A DNA stretch of 64,000 nt from Dromiciops gliroides (taxonomy: Eukaryota > Chordata > Mammalia > Microbiotheria > Microbiotheriidae): positions 264,878,441 through 264,942,440 of the forward strand of contig NC_057862.1 in NCBI RefSeq assembly GCF_019393635.1. Direction: 5' to 3'. A program made the translations under genes and the position numbers. Within the stretch, counting starts at the first letter, position 1. Every line of letters starts with the position of its first letter. This document shows positions 11,558 through 23,682 of the stretch, in pieces. The notes below the pieces were generated by a model, which saw nothing but the letters and a program-made list of their open reading frames with translations, was not told where the DNA came from and did not search any database.

Positions 11558-12017
11558 TAATACATACCCTTTGACCCACCAATATCAGTACTAGGTCTGT
11601 ATCACAAAGACATTTTTTTTAAGAGATTTAAAAAAAAAAAAGCTTTTTGTGATGGCAAAGAGTTGAAAACTGAGGAGATGCCCATCAATTGGAGGATGGC
11701 TGAAGAAGTTGTGGTATATGAATGTAATAGAATACTATTGTGCTGTAAAAAATGATGAGTAAACAGATTTCAGAAAAACCTGGAAAGTCTTACATGAACT
11801 AATGAAAAATGAAATGAGCAGAACCAGAAGAATATTATAAACAGTAACCGCAACATTGTGTGATTATCAAATATGAATAACAAAGGTCTTCTTAGCAATA
11901 CAATGATCCAAGACAATTCCAAAGGACTCATTATGAAAAATGCCTTTAATATCCAGAGAAAGAACTTATGGAGTCTGAATACAGATTGAAGCATGTTATT
12001 TTCTTTTACATGCATAA

Positions 12018-12108
12018 CTTTTTTTCCCTTGCAGGGCAATGAGGGTTAAGTGACTTGCCCAGGGTCACACAGTAAGTGTCAAGTGTCTGAGGCCATATTG
12101 GAACTTGT
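12018..12108 (-). mobile_element. tRNA-derived SINE, truncated, antisense
   Basis: Antisense SINE 3' half ('gggcaatgagggttaagtga' after a T-run), ending near 12108 without the tRNA-like head. It closes off the 3'UTR of the L1 fragment to its left. Confidence 0.88.
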
Positions 12109-12201
12109 TATTTGGACATGGTTATCAGATATGCTGTTGGGAAAATATCACCTCTTTAATCCAGATGTAATTAGATTATGAATTTAAACACTTGAAACTC
12201 T

Positions 12202-12360
12202 TTTTTTTTTAAATAAAGCTTTTTTTGCAGGGCAATAAGGGTTAAGTGACTTGACCAGAGTCACACAGTTAGTAAGTGTCAAGTGTCTGAGGCCGGATTT
12301 GAACTCAGGTCCTCCTGAATCCAGGGCTGGTGCTTTATCCACTGCTCCACCTAGGTTCCC
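12202..12360 (-). mobile_element. tRNA-derived SINE, antisense
   Basis: T-run, then 'gggcaataagggttaagtga', full body and 'ctccacctaggttcccc'. Flanking duplication 'tgaaactctt' at about 12192-12201 and 12362-12371. Confidence 0.93.
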
Positions 12361-12371
12361 CTGAAACTCTT

Positions 12372-12916
12372 ATTTTATCAGCTCTCTTGATTTTGTGTTG
12401 AAATATCCTGTAGTATTGTAATTTAAGAAATTGGAAACTTCCAGGTTTGCCTATAGTTAAGAGGAAGTTTCATCTGAAGTTATTTGGCTATCATTTATAC
12501 AAATTATGAAATTTTTGGTTATTAGGAGTTACTGTGATAAGGCTAAACAGCTCTGTAAAAGAATTTGTACATTGCTCCACTTGGAAAACTGAATTCCCCT
12601 CACCCCATTGCAAACACTCCTTGATGAAAGGGAGGAATAATTAAAAATTTGTTTATAGTCTAGGACTATATTCACAATAAAGTGAATTATGAAGTTAAAT
12701 CTAGAGTGGTCTAATACTGATTCTACATTTTTAACCAACTTAGTTTTACCAGACACCAATCTTGGAAATTTTATTTTATTATAGATATTAATGTACCTTA
12801 AAAGATGACCATCTGTTAGGTTGGAAGTTTACAGCAACTGGCTAGTGTTGTTTTTCTAGGTATTTGCATAAACTATCAAATATTCACTATCTATGAGGAA
12901 TTCCAGAATATAGATT
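12372..12916. other. Unassigned AT-rich DNA
   Basis: I recognise no gene, repeat family or strong signal here. The longest open frames are short and show no family resemblance. Confidence 0.5.
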
Positions 12917-13058
12917 TTTTTCTGTGGGGCAATGGGGGTTAAGTGACTTGCCCAGGGTCACACAGCTAGTAAGTGTCAAGTGTCTGAGGCCGGATTTGAA
13001 CCCAGGTCCTCCTGAGTCCAGGGTCGGTGCTTTACCACTGCGCCACCTAGCTGCCCCC
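12917..13058 (-). mobile_element. tRNA-derived SINE, antisense, near full length
   Basis: Runs from 'tggggcaatgggggttaagt' to 'cgccacctagctgcccc'. Flanks 'atagatttttt' and 'ctagatttttaa' suggest the target duplication. Confidence 0.93.
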
Positions 13059-13379
13059 TATTTCTAGATTTTTAATGGTAAATGTTTATACCAGAATAAG
13101 ATTAGACTCTAGAATCAGGCAAAGAAAAGGAAGAAAAGGGTATTAAAAGTAAAAAATTTTAAAGCCTGGTAATACTTTTTAATTATTGAAACAACATGAG
13201 AGTAATTTGTAACTAAGACCTAGGTGTGATATAGTGAAACTGTCTAGTTGAGATAAAATTTCATGGGACTGTAATCTATTATAATCTAAGGTTGGATTCT
13301 AGGTATGATAGCTGAGAAATGCTATGATCCACAATGTGAAGTGCAGGTAGAATTCTGTTCCCAAGGAAAACTAGGAGAG

Positions 13380-14310
13380 TGATTTTTGGCATGGGCTGAG
13401 ATAGGACTCTCCTAACTTGATTTTCCCAACTGGCTAATTCTAAGCCTGGCTATGACATTCTGTAAATACTCTTCCCTGGAATTGACATCAAGCTAGGGGA
13501 TCATTTCTGCTATAGATCTAGATCTACTATAACAATGTCCTTCTTTTCTTTTTATGGAAAGTTTCTATAACCATGACATGTAGGCATTAGTTCCCTTCAC
13601 ACTGTTCTCATCATGTTAAAACACCTAAGCTTCATATTTAAAAAAAAACTTCATAAATTGTTTAGAATTTTCTGGTCTTGTATCCTGATGAGCTACTTCT
13701 GAGATCTATAATCATCACACCAGTGAGTGATTCACTGAGGAGATAGTGTCTCAGTGAACCAAAGGGAGGAATGAGGACAATTAATTTTAGTCATTTGATC
13801 ATTTGATTGTTAATATTAAAGTGTAATATTCCCTTTTATGAACCCTCATCTTTCAGTCTGACTTTTAGAGAGACATCTCCCATTTTAGCAAAGGAATGTA
13901 ATCACATTCTCGCCTGAGCTGGGCCTTTCTGTTTACCTTGTGAAACAGAAGCCAACCTTAACTCATTCCCATTACTCATTTGTCCTTAAAGTTTAGGGAA
14001 ACCTGAACTATAAAGGAGAAATATAGAGAGATTCTGATCAGGGTAGCTTCCCTTGCCCAGAAGCAGCTTGAATCTCATAACCAGGCTATGTTCTCACCTG
14101 AATTCTTCAACTCCACCCCCAATTATGAAGTAATCAGAAGGATTTGAGAGCCCTTAGCCCACCTCCTTATTAAGTGTCCACCAGTCAGGGTTGCCTTTTG
14201 CTTGTCAGAGAGAGACTGCAGACCTTAATTTATTCATAAATTGTCAAATAAATAAAATTGATAAATTATAAATTGATGTCATACTTTGTCTCTGAATATT
14301 TTTTGTTACA
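13380..14310 (+). mobile_element. Long ERV LTR, sense
   Basis: Starts TGATTTTTGGCA and ends TTGTTACA, flanked by AGAG (13376-13379) and AGAT (14311-14314), a likely decayed 4-bp duplication. It aligns with the reverse complement of 21054-22982 at both ends (start 'tgactattggcaatgactga'; middle 'cctggaattgaca'; 'agtgattca.tgagga'; end 'tttgtctct.aat'). AATAAA signals lie near 14250. It is a solo LTR, with no internal retroviral sequence on either side. Confidence 0.75.
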
Positions 14311-14314
14311 AGAT

Positions 14315-14560
14315 AAAGGAATTTTAGTGTTCATGAACATAGAAGTAATGTATTTGTGGTTGATGAAATGATCCATATGAAGTTGAGATGAGATGAAGTA
14401 GGTTATAGAAATGAGTAAGTTGAGGAATTAGAAGTTTAAGATACTTGATGTATGTTGCAATCTCCTAGTGTAGGAGTCATGAGTTGAGGAAAAGAAAAAA
14501 ATGTGAGCCAGATACAGAACTCATTGAAGAAAGGAGAGTGACCTGAAGATTTGCAGATAT
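14315..14560. other. Unassigned DNA
   Basis: I see nothing recognisable between the LTR and the next SINE. Confidence 0.4.
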
Positions 14561-14713
14561 GGGGCAACTAGGTGGCACAGTGGATAAAGCATCGGTTCTG
14601 GATTCAGAAGAACCTGAATTCAAATCCAGCCTCAGACATTTGACACTTATTAGCTATGTGACCCTGGCCAAGTCACTTAACCCTCATTGCCCAGCCTAAA
14701 AAAAAAAAAAAAA
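14561..14713 (+). mobile_element. tRNA-derived SINE
   Basis: Head 'ggggcaactaggtggcacag', poly-A tail, and target duplication 'agatttgcagata' on both sides (from about 14547 and 14714). Confidence 0.94.
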
Positions 14714-14852
14714 GATTTGCAGATAACCACTACCCAAATTTTTATTGAATGGTAAATCTGGATTAAATAAGGTTACTTAGAGGGAAAGCCTGGAAGTAAC
14801 AATGGTGTGATCCAACTCCTCCACCTCAATCAGTAAGTTGAGGGAAATGAGT

Positions 14853-15355
14853 TGTGATGTTTAAAATCTAAATTGTGGTCGCCTTAAATTAGAAGCTTTA
14901 GCACCAGTCCTTGGGCATTAAACATTTATTAAAGCATACAGATATTCCCATGGAGTTCAGAAAGTTAAGAAAAAAGCCTATTTAGCCTAGAGTTCCAGCC
15001 TGGCCTGGTTCTTCCTCAAGTCCTCTGCCACAAGCCTGCTTCAATCACAATCTCTCTAGCAAGCTGATTGTGGAAGCTTTTCATAGATCTGGAACGGAGG
15101 CGGTCCTTACACACTGCTTCAAGGTGATTGGTTGGCATCATCCAAATCCATTGGCTTTGAAGGTGTTCTCAAGTTGAGTTCACAGTCTAGCTTCTGAGAA
15201 TAATATCTTCTTAAGGGATAGCCAGGTGTGATTACAATCCAATTAACTTGAAGTAGGCTTAATCAGCAGTCAGTCACTCTCACTTGATTCAATCAGTCTA
15301 GATTAATCTCCAGGTGGGTCTTTGAGTATCTGCTAAATCCCATTATTTCATCACA
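14853..15355 (-). mobile_element. Solo LTR, antisense, intact ends
   Basis: Printed strand starts TGTGATGTTT and ends TTTCATCACA. Perfect 4-bp duplication GAGT at 14849-14852 and 15356-15359. On the minus strand it has the polyadenylation signal in 'ttaataaatgtttaatgccc' and inverted CCAAT-like sites. Length 503 bp. It is the best-preserved member of the family that also includes 9853, 20390, 34769, 35552 and 57774. Confidence 0.9.
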
Positions 15356-15359
15356 GAGT

Positions 15360-16190
15360 GAAAGTGCATTCATGGCTAGTAGATGTCCAGGGAGGGACCC
15401 AGATCTCAGCTAAAACCAGAAATTGAAAGGAGTGGGAAAGTAAAAGACTTAAGGCAAAAGCAAGTTTCTTACATAAGTATTAGGCATTCCAGAAAGCACA
15501 GTTGGAAGGAGTAGGACACAGAGAGATGGAGGAGGACTGAAGGCATGTGATAAGAATATAGGCTGTGGGAAACATAGAATGGGGGTTGAATAATGGCAGC
15601 TGGGAGTTCAGAATCACTGGGATAAGGGAAGGTATGACCCTTTCCCCAGGTAGGAATTTATTAATCATTAAGGAATGAATTTAAATAGGTTATTAATATC
15701 CCTAGGGGTTTGGCCCTGGTGAAGACATGAGTGCCAGGGAGGAAGCCAATGAGATGGTGTTTTTCTCCTTTTAGGCAAGAAAAGGGGATTCCAGACTAAG
15801 AAATTATGTAAAGGGAGAACAGTGGAATGGCATGATTTTTTCTGTTCCCTGAAGTCAGAAAGACTGTGTATAGAAACAAATTACCAGTCCTATGCCTAAT
15901 TCATATTATATACCAAGTACCTTTTTACTCTTCCTTTTGGGGGAGACAATTGACATGAGTCAAAAAGTAAGTTATAAGTAAATTATTCTGAGAGTTCTGG
16001 GATCTGGGTTGAGATGAAAAGGAGAACAAGATGCTACCCCTCCTCTCACTTGAGGATAGCTTTCCCAAGACTCAGTTGGTTTCAAACCATGTGCCTGGAT
16101 CCAAATCTAAGAGTGGGCACAGTATAGGTCCTCCAAAGTCTAGGTACAACTTATTTTTCTGTCCTTATTTCACATTATACCCTTCTATAC
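15360..16190. other. Unassigned DNA
   Basis: No repeat family or coding pattern recognised. Confidence 0.45.
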
Positions 16191-16580
16191 ATACATAATT
16201 TCAATTCAGCTAGACTATTATTATTTGGTCTTACCGTGCCCTTTCCTTCTTCCATGCATTTGCACAATTTTCATCCTTATCTATAACATACTTCCTCCTT
16301 ATCAATTCATGTTGAAATCTTTCTCTTCTTGCTAGGTTCAACTTAGATGCCACCTGCTCTCATGAAGCTTTCTCTCATTCTCCCAGCTAAAAATGACCTT
16401 TACTTCCTCAAATGTTTTATATTCTTTTATAAGGAACTCTCATGATTCCTATCACATTCTTTTCATATCATGTTTATCTGTTTGCCTGGTTTTTACTTCT
16501 TTAATAGAGACTCTAATAAGTTCCTTGAGGGCAGGTACTATTGTTTCACATTTGTACCTCCAGCATACATTTTGAACTTA
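16190..16580 (+). mobile_element. LINE-2-like 3' fragment
   Basis: Contains the order typical of L2 3' regions: 'tcaacttagatgccacct', 'agctttctct', 'aagttccttgagggcaggta', then 'tgtacctccagca'. It is parallel to the better-preserved copy at 33110-33400 and highly diverged. Confidence 0.6.
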
Positions 16581-17934
16581 GAATAGGGATAGAGATAGAA
16601 CATTAAATTTTGCTGCTATATCAAACTGTCGTGTGTGTGTGTCTGTGTGTGAGCACAATTCTATAATGGGTTTGCTTTGTAAGCAGTCCTCACACTTAGA
16701 AAGGCACCAGTTTGGAGGTGTGAAAATGAGTTGTCTTCACATCACTTTCCATTTTCTGGGTACATATGCTGTTTTCACAATCTCTGAGGTTAACAGATGT
16801 TTCAAATGGATGCACCACTACCCAACCATGTCACTGCCACCTCCACTGCCCAGAACATACTCTCTGTATAGCACAACCATATAGCTGCATCCATTTCTAG
16901 CTATGGTGACAAACAGGACACACATGTACTACCCACACTTTAATGAAGAAAGTGATGTGGCTGGTCTGACCTCATCATGGCTTTCACTCCTATTTTGGAT
17001 TCAGCCACCTGCTAGATTCTTTTCTGTTCCTTCTCCAAACAATCATTCAAGTTCCCTCATCCACCAAAGGACTGAACAGTGACCAAAGTTCCCCACCAAT
17101 GAAAAACATCCATGTCAGTCCTAAAATAATTGTTTCCTAGGATAATGAAAAGAAGTCCAGTATACTAATAGCTGTCAGATGGAAGAATGAATGAATATTC
17201 ATTTACTATGTTGAGTACCAAGGATGTAAATATAAGTGATTGGTCTGTGATCCACCCAAGGGAAATGACATCTTTTTATTCAAGAAGAATTAAGATATGG
17301 TCACAAAGAAGAATGATCAAGAAAGGAACTGAATGGTTCTAGTTGAAGATTAAGTGACTATTGTTGTAGAATGTTAATCTAGTACTGTATTGAACATAAT
17401 TATGATCCTTTTCTACTTGAAAATTCCTAAAAATGTTTCTTCAGATTGTCTTTGGGTAGAGATGGACTATGCTATTTTGGACATTGCTTGAGGCTTAAAA
17501 TGCCTTAAGTAATGATAAATTAAGAAAATTTGTTTTTGGCAATAATGTACTTCAAAGTCAAAGTAAATATTAATATTGATTAGCTAATATAAATATTTTA
17601 AATTTATGCATGCATTCACTTACTAAATACTACTTTATATATACTACATAGTAGTACTACAGTGAATATAGGATTCAGTGGAAGATAACTTCAATCTGAT
17701 TCAATCAACAAATAAATATTTCAAAAATTCAAAACAGTAACCACCAACAAAAACAAAAATTCAGACATAAATGAACTGATACAAAACAATTATTAAAATA
17801 TATATCGCTAAAATAATAACATAACACAAACATAACTTTCTTACTGTAACAGTTCTTTTGCCCTCTATACCAAGTGAAACTGGTAAACTGTTTTCTGTGA
17901 CTCTTTTTTGCTAACTTTCCTTACTAAATGCCAT
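16581..17934. other. Unassigned DNA with a short (GT)n
   Basis: A GT run lies at 16631-16653. Otherwise AT-rich sequence without a recognisable family. Confidence 0.45.
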
Positions 17935-18500
17935 AATATAACCCCTTTTTAAAAAATTAATTCTTTTTCAATGAGGCAAAATCTGCTTTCTCCACATCAC
18001 ACCTGTCCTACTCCCAATTTAAAAAGAAAATCAAAGCCTTTGTAACAAATATTAAGCAAAACAAATCCCTGGATTGGCCATGTCCAAAAATATATGTCCT
18101 GATCTGTACTTTGAGTCCCTCCCCTCTCTGTCAGGAGGAGAATGATAGCAAGTTTCATCTTGAGCACTCTAGCCTTATTCTAGCCTTCATTGTTGGTCAT
18201 TGTATTGAAAATTCTGAAGTCTTCTTTGTTTTCATGATAGTATTATTATTGTATAAACCTTTCTTCTGGTTCTGCTCATTTCACTCTTCATCAGCTTATT
18301 CCTAGATTTTTCTGAAACTGTGCCTGTTATCATTTCCTATAGCATAACAGTATTCTATCACATTCTAACTTATTCAGTCAATCCCCTATTCCAACATAAA
18401 AGGACCACTGTATTTTTGCATATATGGATCCTTTGATTTTTGGGGGATCTCTGCCTAGGTGAGGTATTGCTAGGCCAAAGAACTGTAAAAGGTTTTAAAG
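17935..18500 (-). mobile_element. Old LINE-1 3'UTR fragment, antisense
   Basis: The printed strand shows the antisense L1 landmarks 'tggttctgctcatttcact', 'agatttttctgaaac', 'agcataacagtattctatca' and 'atatggatcctttgat', matching the start of this window (bases 60-130) at low identity. It probably belongs to an older L1 subfamily than the other copies. Confidence 0.7.
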
Positions 18501-19104
18501 GAAGAGCTTATATTTGATACTAGAGATAATAGAAATCCATTAAGTTCTTTAAGAAAGAGAATAACACTTTAAGAAAATTACTTTGATGTGGTGATGTGGA
18601 AGGATTAGAATAGAGATAGACTTGAAGCACCTAGGATGGTAACCATGTGAGTAGAAAGGGGGATGGATGGGGGACATGTTGTGGAGATAGAATAAGGTTT
18701 AGACTGGACAGGTGGGAAAAATGGGAGAAATATAATAGCCAAAGAGAGACTGTGAGAACATTCCAAACATAGTGAATACAGTGAACAGATAGACCAGGAG
18801 GAACAAAGTGTGTTTGGAAAATGGTAATCCAGTATAGCTGAAAGGAAAACATAAGAAATAAGGCTAGAAAAGTGTGAATATTTATGAAAGGAGTATGAAA
18901 CTTAGGTGGTAGCTGATGAAAAGTTTTGAACAGAGGAATGTCATGATCATATGAAGACATAAGAAAGTCTATAATAAAAATAACCTCTGACATTTCTATA
19001 GATCAATAGTCCTCAATATGTGTTCCAGAGACTTTTGAGAGTCTCTAAGATCCTAAAAGTTGAGAATCATTGTCTTAAAGTTTTAAGTTTTTAAAAATTT
19101 TACA
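18501..19104. other. Possible ancient interspersed repeat, unclassified
   Basis: Phrases such as 'taagaaaattactttgatg' and 'gaggaatgtcatgatcatat' recall old dispersed LINE-like relics, but I cannot assign a family or direction. Confidence 0.3.
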
Positions 19105-19258
19105 TACATTATTGCATTTGATCCTCATAACAGTGATGTGAAGTAGGCTATTGCACCCACTGCAGAATAGTAAATTGAGGCTTAGGGAGGTAAAGTATCA
19201 TGGTCACATGGTCTTTCTGACTTCAAGTCCAGTATTCTTTGCACTATGCAATGTTGCT
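19105..19258 (-). mobile_element. MIR SINE, antisense
   Basis: Printed strand reads 'catttgatcctcataacag...gtgatgtgaagtagg', then 'aattgaggcttagggaggta' and 'tggtcacatgg', the reverse complement of the MIR core and its tRNA-related part. Diverged, as expected for a pan-mammalian SINE. Confidence 0.75.
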
Positions 19259-19505
19259 GCATATGAGTACAAATGAATAAGCAATAGTTGTTTTAAAAGA
19301 CACAAAAGAGGTGGAAACACAGACTTTTTAAGAAGGCACAGCAAATAGTTCAGGTGGGTAATAATGATTATCTATACTCTAGAACTGTCAGTAAAACTAG
19401 AGGTGAGAAAACAAATGCAAGCAAAATGAAAAGACAGAATCAACAGGACTTGGTAATTGTTACTCACATGCAGATTAAGCTAGTCTTTCCTTAAAAAGTA
19501 TTGAG

Positions 19506-19667
19506 GTGGGGCAGCTAGGTGGCGCAGTGGATAGAGCACCGGCCCTGGAGTCAGGAGTACCTGAGTTCAAATCTGGCCTCAGACACTTAACACTTAATAG
19601 CTGTATGACCCTGGGCAAGTCACTTAACCCTCTAATTGCCTCACTAAAAACAACAACAAAAAAAAAA
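19506..19667 (+). mobile_element. tRNA-derived SINE
   Basis: Full-length with head 'gggcagctaggtggcgcagt' and an A/CAA-rich tail. Target duplication 'aaaaagtattgagg' / 'aaaaagtattgagg' flanks it. Confidence 0.94.
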
Positions 19668-19833
19668 GTATTGAGGCCTTTCTCAAAACTCTGTTGGCCC
19701 AGAAATTCAGAAGAACTAGTTGAACACAGCCTTTACTAAGATTTGATACTTCTGCATTGTTAATGGTCATCATCATAATTTCCTGGGATAGAGAGAGGTC
19801 TCTTAAAATGGGAAGGGGATGGAGGTTGGGGAG

Positions 19834-20389
19834 GATTCTGGGAAGATGGTGGAGTAGGTGGGAAATTTCCAGGCTCAGCAGATTTCTTCCACAAACAGAC
19901 AGAAAATTGCCATGAAATTAACATAGAGCAGTAAAAATAATGTGATAAAGCAGCTGTCCTCCTAGGATAACTTGAGAAGACCTCAGAAAAGACAGAGCCT
20001 CCAGGGCCTGAGTGAAGTATAGACACCTCCTGGCCAACTCCACTGAATCAACAAACAACAGGCCCTGAAACAGCTCTTGTCAGGAAGCAGACAAGAAATT
20101 TTACCTCACAAACTTTTATCTGAGCACCTCAGGAGTATTCACCTCATTAACTTTTACCTCATAAAGAATAGCAGACAGATGAATTAGGGGAAATTAAAGG
20201 ACTCCCCCACCCTCACTTTTTTCAGGAGCCAGTGCTAGCAATGCTGACCAGAAGTGATTCCCCCAATGTGGCTGTGGGTGAGAAGGAGCGTGTACATACT
20301 GAGTGAATACAAGTACAGCAGGAAACAAGAACAGAAATAAACAAAATAAAAATGAGTAAGCAAAAGAATGTTGGCAGTAAAACTATATG
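19834..20389 (+). mobile_element. LINE-1 5' end (5'UTR and start of ORF1)
   Basis: Starts 'ggggaggattctgggaagat', with a YY1-like AAGATGG close to the 5' end. The leader runs to an ORF1 ATG at 20352 giving 'MSKQKNVGSKT'. It is broken at 20390 by an LTR and resumes at 20977. The body of this L1 is not seen downstream; 27555-27998 could be its 3' end but this cannot be proved. Confidence 0.8.
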
Positions 20390-20976
20390 TGTGGTTGCCT
20401 TATTTCTGTCCCAAGTTTGGGGAAAATTAGCTGGGGTTCCTAATATAGTTGGTACTTATAAATTAGAAGATTTAGCACCAGTTTGGGGGCATTAAGCATT
20501 TATTAAAGTATATTAAATATTAGTAAAGAGAACACACTTGTCTCTGAAAATTCAGAAGGCCTATCTAGCCTATAGGAGAGAATAGAGCTCAGCATGGCCT
20601 TCTACCCTAGAGGGAAAATAAAGCTCAGTCTGACCTGCTTCTTCATCCAAGACGCCTGAGAAAGAGTAACTGAGTGTAGAAGCTTTCTCTGTGTCCCAAG
20701 GAGAGGCAGTCCTTACACACTGCTTCAAGCTAATTGGCTAGCATCACCCAAATCCATTGATTCACTGGACTTGAGGGCAGTCCATGAGCAGAATGTGTGG
20801 GAGGTCAGAGTTCAAAGAACACACACCCCTGAGGGCTAGGCTCTCAGGTAGGTGCAGTTTCAATCAAGTCAACTTCAAGTGAGTCAATCAGCAAAGTCAA
20901 TCCAATCAATCTTAATATAATCCCCTCGAACAGGTGGAGGGCCTCTGGGTGTTCCAAAACCCCTTATTTTCTCACA
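20390..20976 (-). mobile_element. Solo LTR, antisense (family of 14853-15355)
   Basis: Shares 'aaattagaagatttagcacc', 'gcatttattaaagtat' and the antisense end 'ttattttctcaca'. Inserted 38 bp after the L1 ORF1 ATG. A clear target duplication is not visible; the left boundary could be 20388-20392. Confidence 0.75.
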
Positions 20977-21053
20977 GGAAAAAGAACCCAAACATAGATA
21001 GCTACTTTGGTGTAAAAGAAGATCTGGGTTCATTCAGAGGAAGATGTGGTATC
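20977..21053 (+). pseudogene. L1 ORF1 N-terminal remnant (continuation)
   Basis: Reads 'NPNIDSYFGVKEDLGSFRG' in one frame, resembling the acidic segment after the ORF1 start in the copy at 57057. It is cut at 21054 by a second LTR. Confidence 0.6.
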
Positions 21054-22023
21054 TGTAGCAAATAAAATAATTGAGAGACAAAATTTGGGGGTAAATTATA
21101 ATCAATTTTATCAATCATGACCAGTAAGAGATTGACAAAAATGGTTCCTTAACCTCTTGTCATTCAAAAAGAGCACATGGCTACTCTTTTAGATTTTTAT
21201 GACTTTCTGACAAGAAGTGGTAAATTAAACAGCAATCAAGTCTAATTGCTTAATTTAATGGCAGATGGATTGTATTAAGATGAAAGACTAAATATCTCTT
21301 GGATCTGGAAAGTATCTCTATATAAGGTCATCAATTCAAAGAATATAGATTCTTCCCAAGTACAATGGCTTCCACCAGGGTGGGGTCTTGAACAAAGTGA
21401 GTACAAATCTCATCAGTAACAGAAGTAAAGGCTAAGGTAAGGCATTAATAAGAAAGGGGAATCTGAATCTCCCCCAAGACATTGTTCACAATCATTTTTC
21501 ACATTCCCCAAATTGATTCTTGAGACCCTCCTCAATGAATCACTAACTGATATAACAAACACTTCATCGGGGTTTTCTAACTATGGAACTTATGAGAGGA
21601 GGCAATGTGAGAGGAAAAAGGGAAAGATGAACAGCACTTTGATAAAATCAGATGGGGAAATCCCCTTTGATAAGAAGACCTTATGGATAAAAGGCACAAA
21701 GGGAAAATAAACATCAAAATAAAATTTATAGATTTGTCTCTTTCTGTTCCTACTGAAACATCTAATGTAGTTCGGGGATGGTCTTAGAGCAATTCTTCTC
21801 CAGCTCTTCTTAGTCTTTTTAGACTCAGGTCACTTACAGAGATCTTCTTCCTCTGTTAAAAAATAAAATAAAATAAAACTCCTACAGAATTGATCTTAAT
21901 ATAAATTTAAATTTACCTTGCTAATAACCAGGTCAGATAATGAAAATTAGCTCAGACCTATGTTTCTATTATTAAAAAGGAAATTTGGAAACTTTTTAGG
22001 TTGTCCAATTATCATATTGAGAT

Positions 22024-22081
<58 letters not shown>

Positions 22082-22982
22082 GATAGATATTTCAATATGA
22101 TCATTTATATATACATATCAGAAATTCAGATGCAAACAGAAAATTAGAAGGTAATTTTTATACCTGGCATTATTCATTCCCCCAATAAGGGGATGAGATT
22201 CCATAAGGAATCTCAGAATAGACTCCAATTTTTAAAAATGAATTCACGTAAAACTTGCCAAATTAACTTCAGTTGTAACAAAAAGTTCAGGAATGACATA
22301 TTAAAATACATTAAGTAATTAACTTTACAATAGTGCATATCAAGTAAGTTATTTATAGTAAAACATTTTTAGTTTCTAGCCATGTTCAAATTGATAACCC
22401 CTAACAAAAGTGGATGTCTCTTTACAAGATATACCATAAGCCATTCTTCTTCTGAGATAACTAATTGTGTTGATATTGCTTTCATTAACACAGAACTGAG
22501 ATAATTGTGATAGTAACTAAATAATAAAATCATATCCTTATTTTGTAAGTTTTTGCATCAATAGCTTAATTATCCCCATACCATTATAAATTAGAAGACC
22601 CCATCTTACACAGAAATACATAGCTAAAAACAGATGTCAAGGATAAATACATAGTTGTGTGGAATAAAGAAAGGACTAAAATAAATCTTATACTTGCATC
22701 TTACTATAGTAACTAAGATGTGCTCCAGGATAAGCCTATAAGATAAAGATTTAATATTGTATTCATACTGATCATCTGACATGATGATAGAAATTTGCCA
22801 TAAAAAATAGGGACATAACTATATAAGAAGAGAATAATGCTTCCTTAATTTTATGTCAATTCCAGGAAAAAGCAGGTGTAGATGGCCAATTGCGTTGAGC
22901 CAAATGGGATATTTTCCATTTCATGTGTCATATTGGGGAAACTGAGTCAGGAGAATCCTACCTCAGTCATTGCCAATAGTCA
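21054..22982 (-). mobile_element. 3' LTR of antisense endogenous retrovirus
   Basis: On the minus strand it starts TGACTATTGGCA at 22982 and ends TTTGCTACA at 21054. Immediately upstream (22983-23012, minus strand) is a purine-rich tract 'tggaaaaggctgggagaa', as expected for a polypurine tract. About 1.9 kb, twice the related LTR at 13380-14310, so it may contain unrecognised inserts. The flank before 21054 is TATC. No matching 5' LTR was found. Confidence 0.7.
22020..22084. repeat. (GATA)n microsatellite
   Basis: About 15 tandem GATA units inside the LTR. Confidence 0.98.
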
Positions 22983-23682
22983 TTCTCCCAGCCTTTTCCA
23001 TATCTCCACCTTCAGTTTTTCCATTCAAAACCCCATAGGGTTGCCAGCATCATTGATTCATTGGCTCAATAGCATTCCTTGATAATCATACCTGGAATCA
23101 GACTCAGAATAGTATCAGTTAACAATCCCACAATGTCTTAATAGCAAGAATCAGAGTTTTAGGTGGATTTGACTATTAAGGATACCAATAATAATAAAGA
23201 ATGTGAATTAACTTAACTCAGCTATATCTAGCTACAATATACAGACTTCCCAGATATAATTTCACAAGTACATAATTACAAATCATACATAAATTAAATG
23301 CTAATCATATATTATTACCAACATTATGTATTAGTGTATAATTTTCATCAGTATTAATGATTAAATTTGTATAATCTTAAAAATCAATTTGATTTGTCCA
23401 TGGAAATCTTATCTTTAAGCTAAGTAGTGGATACTGGCAGAAGTTTCTCTTTCAGTAAAAAACTAAATATGTCCTAGTGCAACAGCTAAAGCAAGATTTT
23501 GTGTTTTTTTTTAAATAGCAATCACCAGAATAATAAGGACCTATTTAACAAAATCAGACCAGTCCTCTATAAACGTGTGAATCGTGAAGAAGGGTCCCAC
23601 CATGAGCTATTATCTATCAGTTGTCCCATGTGTCTCTTTCACAATTTGCTGAATATTTATTCAATTTATTAAATTTATAAAA

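Larger units (their letters stand above)
8455..12017 (+). mobile_element. LINE-1 fragment, ORF2 to 3'UTR, with nested insertions
   Basis: Sense L1 beginning in ORF2 upstream of the RT ('aagaaaaaatccccaggac'), passing the RT ('ggggtgaagcaaggatgccc' at about 9650), the region around 10680-11300 and the C-terminal part (11330-11470), into the 3'UTR (11690-12010). It is interrupted by LTRs at 8976-9544 and 9853-10225, a SINE at 10453-10600 and a short foreign piece near 11487-11557. It is cut at its 3' end by an antisense SINE. Many stops show that it is dead. Confidence 0.9.

Noticed and set aside
22020..22084. CRISPR-like array
   Set aside because: Plain tetranucleotide microsatellite without spacers, in a mammalian LTR.
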